Positions 24,020 to 33,247 are shown, counted from the first letter of the stretch. The stretch: 40,799 nt of DNA from Nitrospirota bacterium (GCA_003228495.1 QIDY01000043.1:1-40799), one strand, 5' to 3'. The notes: generated from the sequence alone by a model not told the origin. A program made the numbers and translations.

Positions 24020-25503
24020 GAGGCGTGGTCCGGTCGCAATTGAGGAAAGAGGATGACATCACGGATGGAGGCTTGGTTTGTCAACAGCATCACCAAGCGG
24101 TCAATGCCGATGCCTTCCCCGGCTGTAGGTGGCATGCCATATTCCAGTGCGCGAACGAAATCTTCATCTAGGTAATGAGCCTCTTCATCGCCTGCGTCAC
24201 GGAGGGCTACTTGGGCCTCAAATCGTTGACGTTGGTCGATAGGGTCGTTCAATTCGGAAAAGCCGTTGGCGATTTCCCGCCCACCGATGAACAGTTCAAA
24301 TCTATCGGTAAGGGCGGGATTAGATTCTTTTTTGCGAGCCAACGGAGAAATTTCAAGCGGAAAATCCGTAATAAATGTAGGTTGAATAAGGGTAGGTTCT
24401 ACTGTTTCTTCAAAGAGACTAACGAGAAGATCGACATGGCTGGCCTTGGGTGACACGGCCACTCCCAATGTCTTCGCCGCCTGTATCGCTTGATGGTGAT
24501 CGGAAAGAACTGCCTTGTCCAACTTTCCGACTTCCACAAGGGAGTCAAAGTAGGAGAGACGTGTCCAGGGGGGAGCCAGATTGATCTGTTGCCCCTGGTA
24601 ATCCACTGTTGCGTTGCCGCAGACCTCCACACTTAGTTGATGGAACAATTGTTCGGTGAGGTCCATCAGATCATGATAATCGGCATAGGCCTGATAAAAT
24701 TCCAGCATTGTAAATTCCGGATTATGAATGGTGGAAATACCTTCATTTCGGAAATTGCGATTGATTTCGAAAACCCGTCGAAATCCGCCAACGATGAGGC
24801 GTTTGAGATAGAGTTCCGGGGCAACGCGTAAATACAAGTCTACATCCAAGGTGTTGTGGTGAGTCACGAAGGGGCGGGCTATGGCGCCCCCGGGAATAGG
24901 GTGCATCATGGGCGTTTCCACTTCAAGAAATCCCCGTTCGGTCAAAAAGGTTCGGATGGTCGAGATAATGCGACTGCGGGTGCGAAACACCTGATGAACC
25001 GTAGGATTGGCAATCAGGTCCACATATCGTTGGCGATAGCGGGTTTCGATATCCGTCAGCCCATGCCATTTTTCCGGAAGCGGTCGTAGGCCTTTTGTGA
25101 GAAAAGTCAGTGATTGAACTTCGACCGTGAGTTCGTTGGTCTTCGTCCGGAAGAGCCGGCCTTCCACGCCAATCCAATCACCCAAGTCCAAGGATTGGCA
25201 GATTTCATATGTTTGGTCTCCAAGCAGGTCTTTTTTTAGATAGACTTGTAGCCGATGGCCTTCTTCCTGCAACCCTGCAAATGCCGCTTTGCCAAAGCGG
25301 CGCATTGCGATAATGCGCCCAGCAACCTGGCATGAAATAGGCGTGGTTTCTAATTCTTCCTTTGGCAACGATGCATAGGTCTGCAAAATTGTTTCGAAGG
25401 TGTGAGTGGTCGAAAAGCTTGTGCCAAAGGGCCGAAGGCCTTTGTCTTCAAGTACGCGAAGTTTGTCTAACCGTTGCTGTTGTTGTTCGTTTAATTCATC
25501 CAT
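24016..25503 (-). CDS. lysS: lysyl-tRNA synthetase, class II
   Basis: Charges tRNA-Lys. 495 residues, the normal length. The N-terminal OB-fold anticodon-binding domain covers about 60-150 (VAGRIIAMRRFGKAAFAGLQ). Class II motifs: motif 1 RSRIISTIRTFLTERGFLEVETPMM (shown in part), motif 2 FRNEGISTIHNPEFTMLEFY and motif 3 GIGIDRLVMLL. prfB lies 131 bases upstream, the widespread prfB-lysS pairing; lolC follows with a four-base overlap, tying charging and lipoprotein export to one transcript. Confidence 0.97.
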   Translation of the reverse strand: MDELNEQQQQRLDKLRVLEDKGLRPFGTSFSTTHTFETILQTYASLPKEELETTPISCQVAGRIIAMRRFGKAAFAGLQEEGHRLQVYLKKDLLGDQTYEICQSLDLGDWIGVEGRLFRTKTNELTVEVQSLTFLTKGLRPLPEKWHGLTDIETRYRQRYVDLIANPTVHQVFRTRSRIISTIRTFLTERGFLEVETPMMHPIPGGAIARPFVTHHNTLDVDLYLRVAPELYLKRLIVGGFRRVFEINRNFRNEGISTIHNPEFTMLEFYQAYADYHDLMDLTEQLFHQLSVEVCGNATVDYQGQQINLAPPWTRLSYFDSLVEVGKLDKAVLSDHHQAIQAAKTLGVAVSPKASHVDLLVSLFEETVEPTLIQPTFITDFPLEISPLARKKESNPALTDRFELFIGGREIANGFSELNDPIDQRQRFEAQVALRDAGDEEAHYLDEDFVRALEYGMPPTAGEGIGIDRLVMLLTNQASIRDVILFPQLRPDHAS

Positions 25504-25634
25504 ACCGTATCATTTGGTGTGAGGTGAACAGGAAGGGACGTACGAGGTTGTAGGGTGGAGGAAATACCGGATAATGGTCACCTTAACATGGCCTAGAGAG
25601 TGCTAGATGCCAGAAGCCCCAAAATTCTTTGCTC

Positions 25635-26757
25635 TTATAGGGTCGATTGATGAATGTTTTTTGAAGCTTTCATAGTGAGATAGGCTTCAATAAAAGGATC
25701 GAGTGCGCCATCCATGACTGAGGCAAGATTGCCGGACTCATGATTGGTTCGGTGATCTTTTACCATTTGATAGGGTTGAAAGACATAGGATCTGATCTGA
25801 CTCCCCCAGGAAATATCCTTTTTTTCGCCAATGATATTTTGAAACTCGGCGTCTTTCTTTTGCTGCTCTAATTCATACAATTTCGCTTTCATCACTCGCA
25901 TGGCCCCGATACGATTTTGCAATTGCGAGCGTTCGTTCTGGCATTGGACGACGATGCCCGTGGGGAGGTGGGTCATGCGAATGGCCGTTTCGACTTTGTT
26001 GACGTTTTGCCCTCCTGCGCCGCCAGCCCGGAAGGTGTCGATTCTCAGATCCTTATCATCAATGGCAATTTCAATTTCATCATCCAACTCCGGGTACACC
26101 CCCACGGCCACAAAGGAGGTATGCCGACGTTTGTTCGCATCAAATGGCGAAATCCGGACGAGACGATGGACGCCAGCTTCCGATCGTAAATAGCCATAGG
26201 CCAGTGGTCCCGTAATGCCTAAGGTCGCGCTTTTGATGCCGGCCTCATCGCCGGGCTGTAAATCAATCGTGTCCACCTTGTAGTTGCGTTCTTGTGCCCA
26301 TCGGACATACATGCGCATCAGCATCTGGGCCCAGTCTTGCGACTCGGTTCCACCAGCGCCCGGGTTGATGCTAAGAATCGCGTTATTGCGATCATGTTCG
26401 TCGGATAAGAGCTTCTCCAGCCGCCATGTTTCCAGGGAGCTTTCAATTGCTTGAATGCCGGTTTTCCATTCGGCTTCCAATTCCGGGTCTTCCTGTTGCC
26501 CAAGCAGATCAAGAATGGCAAGCAGATCATCCCGTTGTTGTTCCAGGAGTTGTTGGCGGTGGAGCTGACTTTCAAGCTCAGCTTGTCGTCGTCCTACCTT
26601 TGCCGCATGGGCGGGATCATTCCAAAAGTCTGGCTGGGAGGTCTCCTGCTGGATTTCGTCGAGTTCGGATGTCAGACGAGGGAGGTCAAAGATACCTCCG
26701 GAAATCTATGATATGGCCGTTAATTTTGTCCATGCGAGGGCGAATGTCTTCGAGCAT
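25635..26757 (-). CDS. prfB: peptide chain release factor 2, with programmed +1 frameshift
   Basis: Terminates translation at UGA and UAA. The gene reads from ATG 26757 for 23 codons to an in-frame TGA (26688-26686), then continues in the +1 frame from GAC (26687) to 25635, giving about 373 residues. The slip site is the standard one: GGAGG, three bases, CTT TGA C. The stop-recognition motif is SPF in VRISPFDANKRRHTSF and the catalytic GGQ is in AGGAGGQNVNKVETA. AGAGGA lies nine bases upstream of the ATG. Low RF2 lets the ribosome shift, so the gene controls itself (known for the family). It is 39 bases behind lnt. Confidence 0.96.
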
Positions 26758-26796
26758 GTGTGGCGTTCCTCTCGTTACGTCTAGTGTAAAGCAATG

Positions 26797-28386
26797 CTAC
26801 GTTCTTTTTGGTGGAGATGTCTTCCTTCGACCGGCTATCAAAAAGAATCCCGTCAGTATAACACAACTCCAACTAAAGACATCCCCATACTGCGTATAAA
26901 ATGTGGATGTTGATGTGCGGAGAGGGATGGTGCCTGTCACAGTCTGTTGGGAAAAAATCGGTGTCTTTGCCAGAATGCGACCATCCGGACCGATAAATCC
27001 GGAAATGCCGGTGTTGGCCGCACGTGCGAAGGCCCGGTGATTTTCAACGGCACGAAATACCGCCATGGAAAAATGTTGATAGGGTGCCGCCGAGTCGCCG
27101 AACCAGGCGTCATTGGTAAGGGTGACGAGAAAGTTAGCGCCTTCCTTGGTCATTTGTCGTACGAGATCGGGAAATATGATTTCGAAACAAATGGGGACAC
27201 CAAATGTAGCATGCGACTCGGAAGGTTGATCGGGAAGGTGCAGGGTCATGGGGCCATGCCCAGGCTTGAAATCGCCAATGCCGACTACAAGTTTTTCCAG
27301 AAAGAACAACAATGATTTTAAGGGAATGTATTCGCCAAAGGGCACCAGATGGCGCTTGTCATAACGTCCGGTCAACAATTTTTCCGGAGACAACATATAA
27401 GCGCTATTGAGCAAATATGGGCTTCCGTCCGGTTCAAAGCGAAGGGTGGGACTTCCAAAGAGCAAGGGGCTTTGGCTGTCTCGAAGAATAGTCAGAATGA
27501 TTTTCTGGTAATCCAGTTCTTTCTCAAAGAAAAATGGTGTCGCGGCTTCCGGCCAAATAAGCAGGTCAAGGTTTTGACCTGCTTGTCGACTGAGGGTGAT
27601 ATAGCGCCTGAGAGTTTCGTCTATGTAGGTCTTATCCCATTTCTTGTCTTGGGTAATATTGGGTTGAACGAGACCGATGGACAAGGATCTGGCTGATCGA
27701 TCCAACATGGTTTGCTGATTGATCTGCCAATGGCCATAGGCGAGGGAGACAATTAAAATTATTAAAAAGGTCGAAACTGGTTGCCAAGGGAAAGAAACCA
27801 CTCCGTCTTTTTTCCGACACCACGTCTGCCACATCCACCTCAACATTGATGTAAGAAAGACATTGCCCATGACAACGATAAAGGACACACCATACACGCC
27901 GGCAATGTCGGAAACTTGGATGACAGGTAGCCATTGATATTGTGAATATCCAAGCAGAGTCCAAGGAAATCCGCTTAAGGCATAGGTGCGGAGATATTCT
28001 AATGAGACCCACAAGGAAGGTGCTCCCAGCCATAGCCAGCCAGGGAATTGGTGTTGAAAGGTCACGTAACCCCAGGCGTAGATACCCCAAAAAAGACCGA
28101 GATAGATGGCGAGTAGGAGCATCAAAAGGACACTCACGGCATACGGCACTTGCCCATACTGATTCATGGCGGTGATGACCCAAGGAATTGTTCCGACAAA
28201 GGCGATGGCACCAGTCAGCCAGCCGTAGGGAAAGGCTTTGGCCGCGGTTACATCGGTGAGAGCCCAGTGCAGTGGCACTAGAAGCCCCCAGGCCAGCCAG
28301 CCCAGATCGAAGTCTGGAAAACACAGTGGATGCAGCAGCCCGGTCAGGCCGACAGCAAGAAGGCGAGTGAGAGAGGTTGATTGCAC
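26797..28386 (-). CDS. lnt: apolipoprotein N-acyltransferase
   Basis: Inner-membrane enzyme that adds the third acyl chain to lipoproteins, the step before Lol sorting. 529 residues from GTG 28386: about six to seven N-terminal membrane helices (to about residue 225), then a periplasmic nitrilase-fold domain, then a last helix. Catalytic residues: Glu in LLIWPEAATPFFFE, Lys in the region after LVPFGEYIPLK, and Cys in VPICFEIIFPDLV. It precedes prfB-lysS-lolC-lolD, so acylation and export genes share a transcript. A decayed copy of its first 90 bases lies at 29222-29309. Confidence 0.95.
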   Translation of the reverse strand: MQSTSLTRLLAVGLTGLLHPLCFPDFDLGWLAWGLLVPLHWALTDVTAAKAFPYGWLTGAIAFVGTIPWVITAMNQYGQVPYAVSVLLMLLLAIYLGLFWGIYAWGYVTFQHQFPGWLWLGAPSLWVSLEYLRTYALSGFPWTLLGYSQYQWLPVIQVSDIAGVYGVSFIVVMGNVFLTSMLRWMWQTWCRKKDGVVSFPWQPVSTFLIILIVSLAYGHWQINQQTMLDRSARSLSIGLVQPNITQDKKWDKTYIDETLRRYITLSRQAGQNLDLLIWPEAATPFFFEKELDYQKIILTILRDSQSPLLFGSPTLRFEPDGSPYLLNSAYMLSPEKLLTGRYDKRHLVPFGEYIPLKSLLFFLEKLVVGIGDFKPGHGPMTLHLPDQPSESHATFGVPICFEIIFPDLVRQMTKEGANFLVTLTNDAWFGDSAAPYQHFSMAVFRAVENHRAFARAANTGISGFIGPDGRILAKTPIFSQQTVTGTIPLRTSTSTFYTQYGDVFSWSCVILTGFFLIAGRRKTSPPKRT

Positions 28387-28401
28387 GATGAGAGGCTACA
28401 G

Positions 28402-28482
28402 AGAATCAGAAAGCGGCCTGGTGAAAAAGAAAGAACGTGCTTGCTCTACCCTCTGGCTTCTCACACCTCATTTCTTTTGAGT
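28402..28482. repeat. degenerate heptamer-like repeat pair between vapC and lnt
   Basis: A purine-rich arm (about 28402-28439) and a pyrimidine-rich arm (about 28444-28480) resemble the AAGTRAR elements elsewhere, but the seven-base steps are worn. The pyrimidine arm ends about 25 bases after the vapC stop, with the same orientation as the other copies. Confidence 0.4.
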
Positions 28483-28506
28483 AGATCAGTCTTATCATTG
28501 AATAGG

Positions 28507-28920
28507 TTAGGCCTCATGAATGATAAGCGGAATCCCTGTCAGGCCTAAATGGAAATCTGTTGACCAACAACTCTTGATTTGTAGGTGTGACATCAGGTGA
28601 AGGCCTACGGCATCGGTAAACGTGAGATCTTGATCAGAAAACTTCCGTAGAATGTCTGTCGCAGCTTTTTGCTCTCTTGGCCCGATCCCTGCCACTTTTA
28701 ACGGGACCATGGATTCAATCATTGCCAGAAACTGAATGGCCCTGGTTCGATCATATCTCCTCAAAAACCACGCATGGCCTTCAGCAAGGACCAAGGGAGT
28801 GGTAAGTAATCTTGGCGGATTGGCAAAGCGTTGACAAAAGAGGGGATGGTAACTATCTGAACGATCTAGAAAAGCAATCAGGGCTGATGTGTCGACATAT
28901 GCCTCAGGGCTTGTGGCCAT
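28507..28920 (-). CDS. vapC: VapC-type PIN-domain toxin
   Basis: Predicted Mg-dependent endoribonuclease toxin, 137 residues. PIN-domain acidic residues: Asp in AYVDTSALIAFLD, Glu in LVLAEGHAWFL, Asp in DLTFTDAVGLHLM and Asp in SCWSTDFHLG. Targets of VapC toxins are often tRNAs or rRNA; this one is unknown. Its ATG overlaps the antitoxin gene by 17 bases, the usual toxin-antitoxin layout. Confidence 0.9.
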   Translation of the reverse strand: MATSPEAYVDTSALIAFLDRSDSYHPLFCQRFANPPRLLTTPLVLAEGHAWFLRRYDRTRAIQFLAMIESMVPLKVAGIGPREQKAATDILRKFSDQDLTFTDAVGLHLMSHLQIKSCWSTDFHLGLTGIPLIIHEA

Positions 28921-29131
28921 AGATGATCTCGTCGATATGCTGGCTGGACTTTAGGTCGCCGGACTCAACCATTCCTGCATAACGCATCCAGGGCTTGTCC
29001 CCATTAACGGGAATGATCGTGCGGAGAGACCGCCGTAGCAGCTTGGCGAGAGAGATTCCCAGACGTTTCGCTTCTTGCCTGGCGGCGTGATACTCCTCCC
29101 GGGTGAGACTGATTTGTGTTCGGATCATCAT
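28904..29131 (-). CDS. vapB: VapB-type antitoxin (ribbon-helix-helix)
   Basis: Antitoxin of 75 residues. The N terminus RTQISLTREEYHAARQEAKR, then LGISLAKLLRRSL, is a ribbon-helix-helix DNA-binding domain; the C-terminal part (from about 45) should wrap the PIN toxin. The start is one of two adjacent ATGs (29131 or 29128). A 31-base inverted repeat covers the promoter and the start codon, as expected for autorepression by VapBC. Confidence 0.85.
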   Translation of the reverse strand: MMIRTQISLTREEYHAARQEAKRLGISLAKLLRRSLRTIIPVNGDKPWMRYAGMVESGDLKSSQHIDEIIYGHKP

Positions 29132-29166
29132 GATAACATTCTATATTAAAACGTTATCATATGCAA
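29130..29166 (-). promoter_or_regulatory. vapBC promoter and operator palindrome
   Basis: On the minus strand TTGCAT (29166-29161), 17 bases, TAGAAT (29143-29138). The inverted repeat ATGATAAC...GTTATCAT spans 29130-29160 and covers the spacer, the -10 and the start codon. The expected transcript start falls within a few bases of the ATG, so the message may be leaderless or nearly so. Confidence 0.7.
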
Positions 29167-29221
29167 CATGGACAGACCCTCATCAAGTGAGAGTCAAATA
29201 GTTGGGTGAGCCAAAACGTTT

Positions 29222-29309
29222 CAGGCCAGCCAGTCCAGATCAAACACAGTGGATGCAGCAGCTCGGTCAGGCCGACAGCAAGAAGGCGAGTGAGAGAGGG
29301 TAGCTGCAC
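29222..29309 (-). pseudogene. decayed duplicate of the 5' end of lnt
   Basis: 29242-29299 matches 28319-28376 at 57 of 58 bases and 29222-29241 matches 28289-28308 at 19 of 20; the copy lacks 10 bases present in lnt between these blocks, which shifts the frame. It would read QLPSLTRLLAVGLTELLHPL and then lose the Lnt sequence. The copy has the same orientation as lnt, and vapBC lies between the two copies. It is not a functional gene. The rest of the 29132-29408 gap shows no gene. Confidence 0.9.
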
Positions 29310-29408
29310 CACGAGAGGATATAAATGAACGGAAGGCCAGTGGCAAGAACGGTTACGAGGAGAATCGGTTGGCCTGGGAAGGCCTGCGGTTGGATGGTTG
29401 AAGGTTTC

Positions 29409-29600
29409 TCAAACGGCTTTTTGCACAAATCCGGATCGTAGGCAGCGCGTACAGACTTTTATTCTTTTGGCTGCCCCTTTCACAAGGGCCCGGACCGTAC
29501 GAAGGTTGGGGCGGAACACCCGTTTGGTCCGATTATTCGCATGACTGACATTATTGCCTACTAACCGGTGTTTCCCGCACACTTCACATGAAAAGGCCAT
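29409..29600 (-). CDS. rpmB: 50S ribosomal protein L28, zinc-ribbon form
   Basis: Large-subunit protein of 63 residues from ATG 29600, with GGGAG upstream. MAFSCEVCGKHRLVGNNVSH and the C-terminal VCTRCLRSGFV give two CxxC pairs, so this is the zinc-binding (C+) form of L28. A longer frame to 29675 has no family support. It stands alone between the lnt fragment and the divergent recG. Confidence 0.94.
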   Translation of the reverse strand: MAFSCEVCGKHRLVGNNVSHANNRTKRVFRPNLRTVRALVKGAAKRIKVCTRCLRSGFVQKAV

Positions 29601-29825
29601 GATCTGCTCCCTAAAAAATTTGTTCGAAGGATTTATATTGATCCCTGCTGTGTTATCACAAGTGGTATTGTACACACAAGTTACGGGAAATAAAAGAAGT
29701 TGGGCAGCGGCCTGCTAATTTAGGTTAAATTTATCGGCTCTTAACATGGTTGCTTGATCGACCGTAGAACTTCACAATCTCGTCCTTGTCTCCACAACTG
29801 GTTGTCCGCGCTTGCTTCCCTTGCC

Positions 29826-32042
29826 ATGGTGACTCAGTCTCCTCTTTGGAATCTTCCCATTCAATTTGCCAAAGGGGTGGGACCACGCCGGGCTCGGTTA
29901 TTGGAAAAATTGGGTGTTCTGAATGTCGAAGATGCCTTTTGGTTTGTGCCGTGGCGTTACGATGATCGTTTAGAAGTCCTCCCCATCGGGAATCTCGTCC
30001 CCGGAATGAAAGCTACGATAAGGGGACTTGTAGAGCATTGTCGGATCAATACAACCTCTCGCCGTCGCCTCGTGGTAGTGACGATGACGGTTCGTGATGA
30101 AACAGGCGCAATTGAATGTGTGTTTTTTAATCAACCCTATTTGGAAAAAACGTTTGCCGTAGGGGGAGCGGTATTGTTGACTGGAACCGTAAGTCCCAAT
30201 CCGAATGGCTTTTCTCCGGTTGTCATGCGAGGCCCTGAGTATGAAATCCTGGATGTTGCGAATTCCTCGGATGGTGCCGGTGGCCGAATTGTTCCGATTT
30301 ATCATGAGACCCATGGGCTGAGCTCTAAGCAGATACGCCGGATCATGCAATCTATCTTTGAACATTATGCTCAACAACTTCAAGAGATCTTGCCAGTCGA
30401 CATACGAGAGCAACTAAGGTTTCCCACCATATTTGAGGCCCTACCGGTCTTGCATGCTCCCGACCCACACCAATCCGTATCCCTTTTAAACCAACAAGCC
30501 ACACCGGAACATCAGCGGTTGGCATTTGAGGAATTGTTGCTGCTGCAACTGGCGTTGGCCATGAAGCGGCATCGTCAGATGACGGCAACTATTGGGATTG
30601 CGTTTTCAAGGCAAAATGTCTTGTTGGAGCAGCTCAAGAAAGTGTTGCCTTTTCCATTGACCGCCTCGCAGGATCGCGTCATTCAAGAGATTGCGAAGGA
30701 TATGAGTCAAACAACCTGTATGAATCGGTTGCTGCAAGGTGATGTGGGATGCGGCAAGACGGTTGTGGCGCTTCATGCCATGGTCATGGCCTGCGGCTCG
30801 GGGTATCAAGCTGCCTTGATGGCGCCGACCGAAGTGTTGAGTGAGCAACATTATTGGTCCTTGAAGCCACTCTTTGATGCCCTTGATATTTCGTGTGTGC
30901 TGTTAAAAGGGGGCCAAGGCGGGCGTGAACGGGCTGAGATCCTGGCCGCCATCCAATCGGGTGACGTGCATGTGGTGGTGGGGACGCATGCCTTGTTGCA
31001 GCCTGATGTCCAATTTGCCAAATTAGGATTAGTCATCGTGGATGAGCAACATAAATTCGGGGTGCTACAACGGGCTACTTTGCGGGAAAAAGCTCCGTGG
31101 CAACCCGATGTTTTAGTCATGACGGCAACGCCGATTCCTCGAACCTTGGCCATGACGTGGTATGGCGATTTGGATGTGTCTGTTATTGATGAATTTCCTC
31201 CTGGGAAAACCCCTGTCCAAACGATGTTGTTTGGAGAAAAAAATCGAACGCGAGCGCATCAAGTCCTGCAAAAAGAGTTGGAGTCAGGGCGGCAAGCTTA
31301 TGTCGTCTATCCTCTGGTAGAGCCATCCGAAAAAGTTGACTTGCAAGCCGCTATTGAAGCTGCGGAGCGCTTGCGAGAGCAATTTTCACCATTTCGTGTT
31401 GGTTTGTTGCACGGGCGTCTTCCCTCTCGCCAAAAACAAACGGTGATGTCCCAATTTCAACAGAAAGAAATTGATATATTAGTAGCCACAACAGTCGTCG
31501 AAGTTGGTTTAGATGTCCATAATGCAACCGTGATGCTGATCGAGCATGCTGAACGTTTTGGGCTGGCACAGCTTCATCAACTACGGGGTCGGGTTGGGCG
31601 AGGGCAACACCAAGGACATTGCTTGCTCATTCATGCATTAGGAAAGATTCCCTTTTACAATCAACAAATGCCCTTAACCGTTGAAGCATCTCGCGGCGTT
31701 CGTCAGAGGCTGGAGCGTAGTTCTCCATCGGCAGAAGTATCTCAAGCCACTGCCAGGCGACGGCTCGGCGTGTTTGCTCAATGTGACGATGGATTTGTTT
31801 TGGCGGAAGAAGATTTGAAGATTCGAGGGCCGGGGCATATCTTAGGAGTAAAACAATGGGGTGAAATCACCTTCCGTGTTGCTGATTTGGCGAGAGATGT
31901 GTCTCTCCTAACAAAGGCTAGGCAGGTAGCCGGAGAATTACTGCATCGTGATCCGGATTTATCCTTTCCCGAGAATCAATTTCTTAAGGAAACGCTCTTG
32001 CGCAAGTGGGGTGAAAAATTGGCCTTGGGATCAATTGGTTAA
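29826..32042 (+). CDS. recG: ATP-dependent DNA helicase RecG
   Basis: Rescues stalled replication forks and processes branched DNA. About 738 residues from ATG 29826. N-terminal region PIQFAKGVGPRRARLLEKLG, then the wedge OB fold (about 65-150), then helicase motifs: Walker A QGDVGCGKTVVALHA, motif II VIVDEQHKFGV, motif III MTATPIPRTLAM, motif V TTVVEVGLDVHNATVML and motif VI QLRGRVGRG. After motif VI the protein has about 20 extra residues (RGVRQRLERSSPSAEVSQAT) not seen in the E. coli enzyme. A TTG at 29754 would add 24 residues. Confidence 0.95.
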   Translation: MVTQSPLWNLPIQFAKGVGPRRARLLEKLGVLNVEDAFWFVPWRYDDRLEVLPIGNLVPGMKATIRGLVEHCRINTTSRRRLVVVTMTVRDETGAIECVFFNQPYLEKTFAVGGAVLLTGTVSPNPNGFSPVVMRGPEYEILDVANSSDGAGGRIVPIYHETHGLSSKQIRRIMQSIFEHYAQQLQEILPVDIREQLRFPTIFEALPVLHAPDPHQSVSLLNQQATPEHQRLAFEELLLLQLALAMKRHRQMTATIGIAFSRQNVLLEQLKKVLPFPLTASQDRVIQEIAKDMSQTTCMNRLLQGDVGCGKTVVALHAMVMACGSGYQAALMAPTEVLSEQHYWSLKPLFDALDISCVLLKGGQGGRERAEILAAIQSGDVHVVVGTHALLQPDVQFAKLGLVIVDEQHKFGVLQRATLREKAPWQPDVLVMTATPIPRTLAMTWYGDLDVSVIDEFPPGKTPVQTMLFGEKNRTRAHQVLQKELESGRQAYVVYPLVEPSEKVDLQAAIEAAERLREQFSPFRVGLLHGRLPSRQKQTVMSQFQQKEIDILVATTVVEVGLDVHNATVMLIEHAERFGLAQLHQLRGRVGRGQHQGHCLLIHALGKIPFYNQQMPLTVEASRGVRQRLERSSPSAEVSQATARRRLGVFAQCDDGFVLAEEDLKIRGPGHILGVKQWGEITFRVADLARDVSLLTKARQVAGELLHRDPDLSFPENQFLKETLLRKWGEKLALGSIG

Positions 32043-32116
32043 TAGAGCGAAAACGCAAACACGTATAAATGTTTTTCAGAACAACGCAGGGTAAGAATAG
32101 AAAATTCGGATCCTGT

Positions 32117-32145
32117 TTGACCTCTTTGCAGGTTCATGGTAGATA
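32117..32145 (+). promoter_or_regulatory. promoter of the tRNA-Leu gene
   Basis: TTGACC (32117-32122), 17 bases, TAGATA (32140-32145), with transcription expected to start near 32152, about 20 bases before the tRNA. Confidence 0.6.
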
Positions 32146-32173
32146 TCGAATCACTCATTGAAATTGAATATTG

Positions 32174-32260
32174 GCCCGGATGGCGGAACTGGCAGACGCG
32201 CCGGACTCAAAATCCGGTTCTTTCACGAGAGTGGGAGTTCGACCCTCCCTCCGGGCACCA
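32174..32260 (+). tRNA. tRNA-Leu (anticodon CAA)
   Basis: An 87-base class II tRNA. The acceptor stem is GCCCGGA with TCCGGGC; the anticodon stem CCGGA/TCCGG encloses the loop CTCAAAA, giving anticodon CAA (Leu, codon UUG). The T arm is GGGAG-TTCGACC-CTCCC, and a long variable arm lies at about 32218-32232. The 3' CCA is encoded (32258-32260). Confidence 0.95.
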
Positions 32261-32356
32261 TTTATGAAATCCTTGTAATCAGAATGCGGAAACTAAGACT
32301 TATCACCTAGGATAAATTTCGTCATTTTCTGTGTTGACATCAAGAACAAAATTGAC

Positions 32357-32394
32357 TTGACAGGGGCACCCACCTTGACTATAGTGTGTGCCCC
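32357..32394 (+). promoter_or_regulatory. strong promoter with operator-like inverted repeat
   Basis: TTGACA (32357-32362), 17 bases, TATAGT (32380-32385), close to consensus. GGGGCAC (32363-32369) directly after the -35 and GTGCCCC (32388-32394) directly after the -10 are inverted repeats that bracket the RNA polymerase site, the layout expected for a repressor or activator dimer. It drives the exported protein at 32483. Confidence 0.75.
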
Positions 32395-32482
32395 AATCAA
32401 GGAATAAAAGGAACAAAAAGCCAAACCTATTTTTTAGTTCGTTTTTTTGATTATTCACTCACAGTTTCCAAGGAGGAGCCAC

Positions 32483-33247
32483 ATGCGGAAGGTAGGGATT
32501 ATCGGAGCAGCTATCATTCTTGCAAGCTCGATGAGCGTCGCGTTCGCGCAAGAGCGTGCGCCGCAACATGTAGGGTATGGGACCGGAGTTGGTGAGTCAC
32601 AAGGAGTGGGCGATAGGTCGCGGGTAATGGATGCAGGTGACATGGGCCGGTACATCGACAATTTCCTTAAGACCTCAACCATTCAAGGAGAAGTCGTTGC
32701 GGTTAATAACGCAATGGGCTATTTGATGATTGATATGGGGGGGAGTTCCCATGATGACCGGCAAACACTCAGAGGTGGTCTCAACGTGCAAACCCTCTAT
32801 TTTGATGCCGACACTAACATGGAGAATGTGAAAGCCGTGGGTTCTCATGATTATGTCGCTGTTGCCGTTGAGGATGAAACCAGCGCCACTCACAAATTTG
32901 CCACGGGACGGAAGATGGTCCGAACCATTTATGTCTTAGAAGGAAACCAATTGTTGGGTGGTGCAGACAATCCAGACTTTGCTGGAGGGTTTGGCCAAGG
33001 GACAGACATGACCAACTTCAGAGGTATTTCCACCGCGACCGCTGGTAACACAGGAGTGCCTATAGGCGGCATTCAACAAGGTGATGTGATGACGGGGATC
33101 ATCAGTCCAGTGGGTGCGACGACTGGTGCCGCTCCTTGCTGGCAATGTGCCCCTCAACCGGATACGGTCAATGCCAGGACTGATAAGACCATTGCCACGG
33201 ACTATGGCTCTGATCGAAATAACATGAACAAAGGTACCACTCAATAA
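32483..33247 (+). CDS. exported protein of unknown function
   Basis: 254 residues from ATG 32483, which follows an ideal AAGGAGG. A signal peptide is clear (cleavage after AFA, residue 22, before QER). The middle (about 60-165; STIQGEVVAVNNAMGYLMID, TGRKMVRTIYVLEG) looks like a small beta domain with the pattern of a metal- or ligand-binding OB-like fold. The C-terminal third is Gly/Thr/Asn-rich and flexible and includes a CWQC motif at about 222. The family is not recognised. The gene is a single-gene unit with a strong promoter and terminator, so it is probably abundant or inducible. Confidence 0.8.
   Translation: MRKVGIIGAAIILASSMSVAFAQERAPQHVGYGTGVGESQGVGDRSRVMDAGDMGRYIDNFLKTSTIQGEVVAVNNAMGYLMIDMGGSSHDDRQTLRGGLNVQTLYFDADTNMENVKAVGSHDYVAVAVEDETSATHKFATGRKMVRTIYVLEGNQLLGGADNPDFAGGFGQGTDMTNFRGISTATAGNTGVPIGGIQQGDVMTGIISPVGATTGAAPCWQCAPQPDTVNARTDKTIATDYGSDRNNMNKGTTQ

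Noticed and set aside
26318..26575. Separate gene in the N-terminal part of prfB
   Set aside because: It is another frame within prfB; the true frame is joined through the CTT TGA C slip site.
29222..29309. Small coding gene reading QLPSLTRLLAVGL
   Set aside because: It is a broken copy of the lnt 5' end with a 10-base deletion, not a gene.
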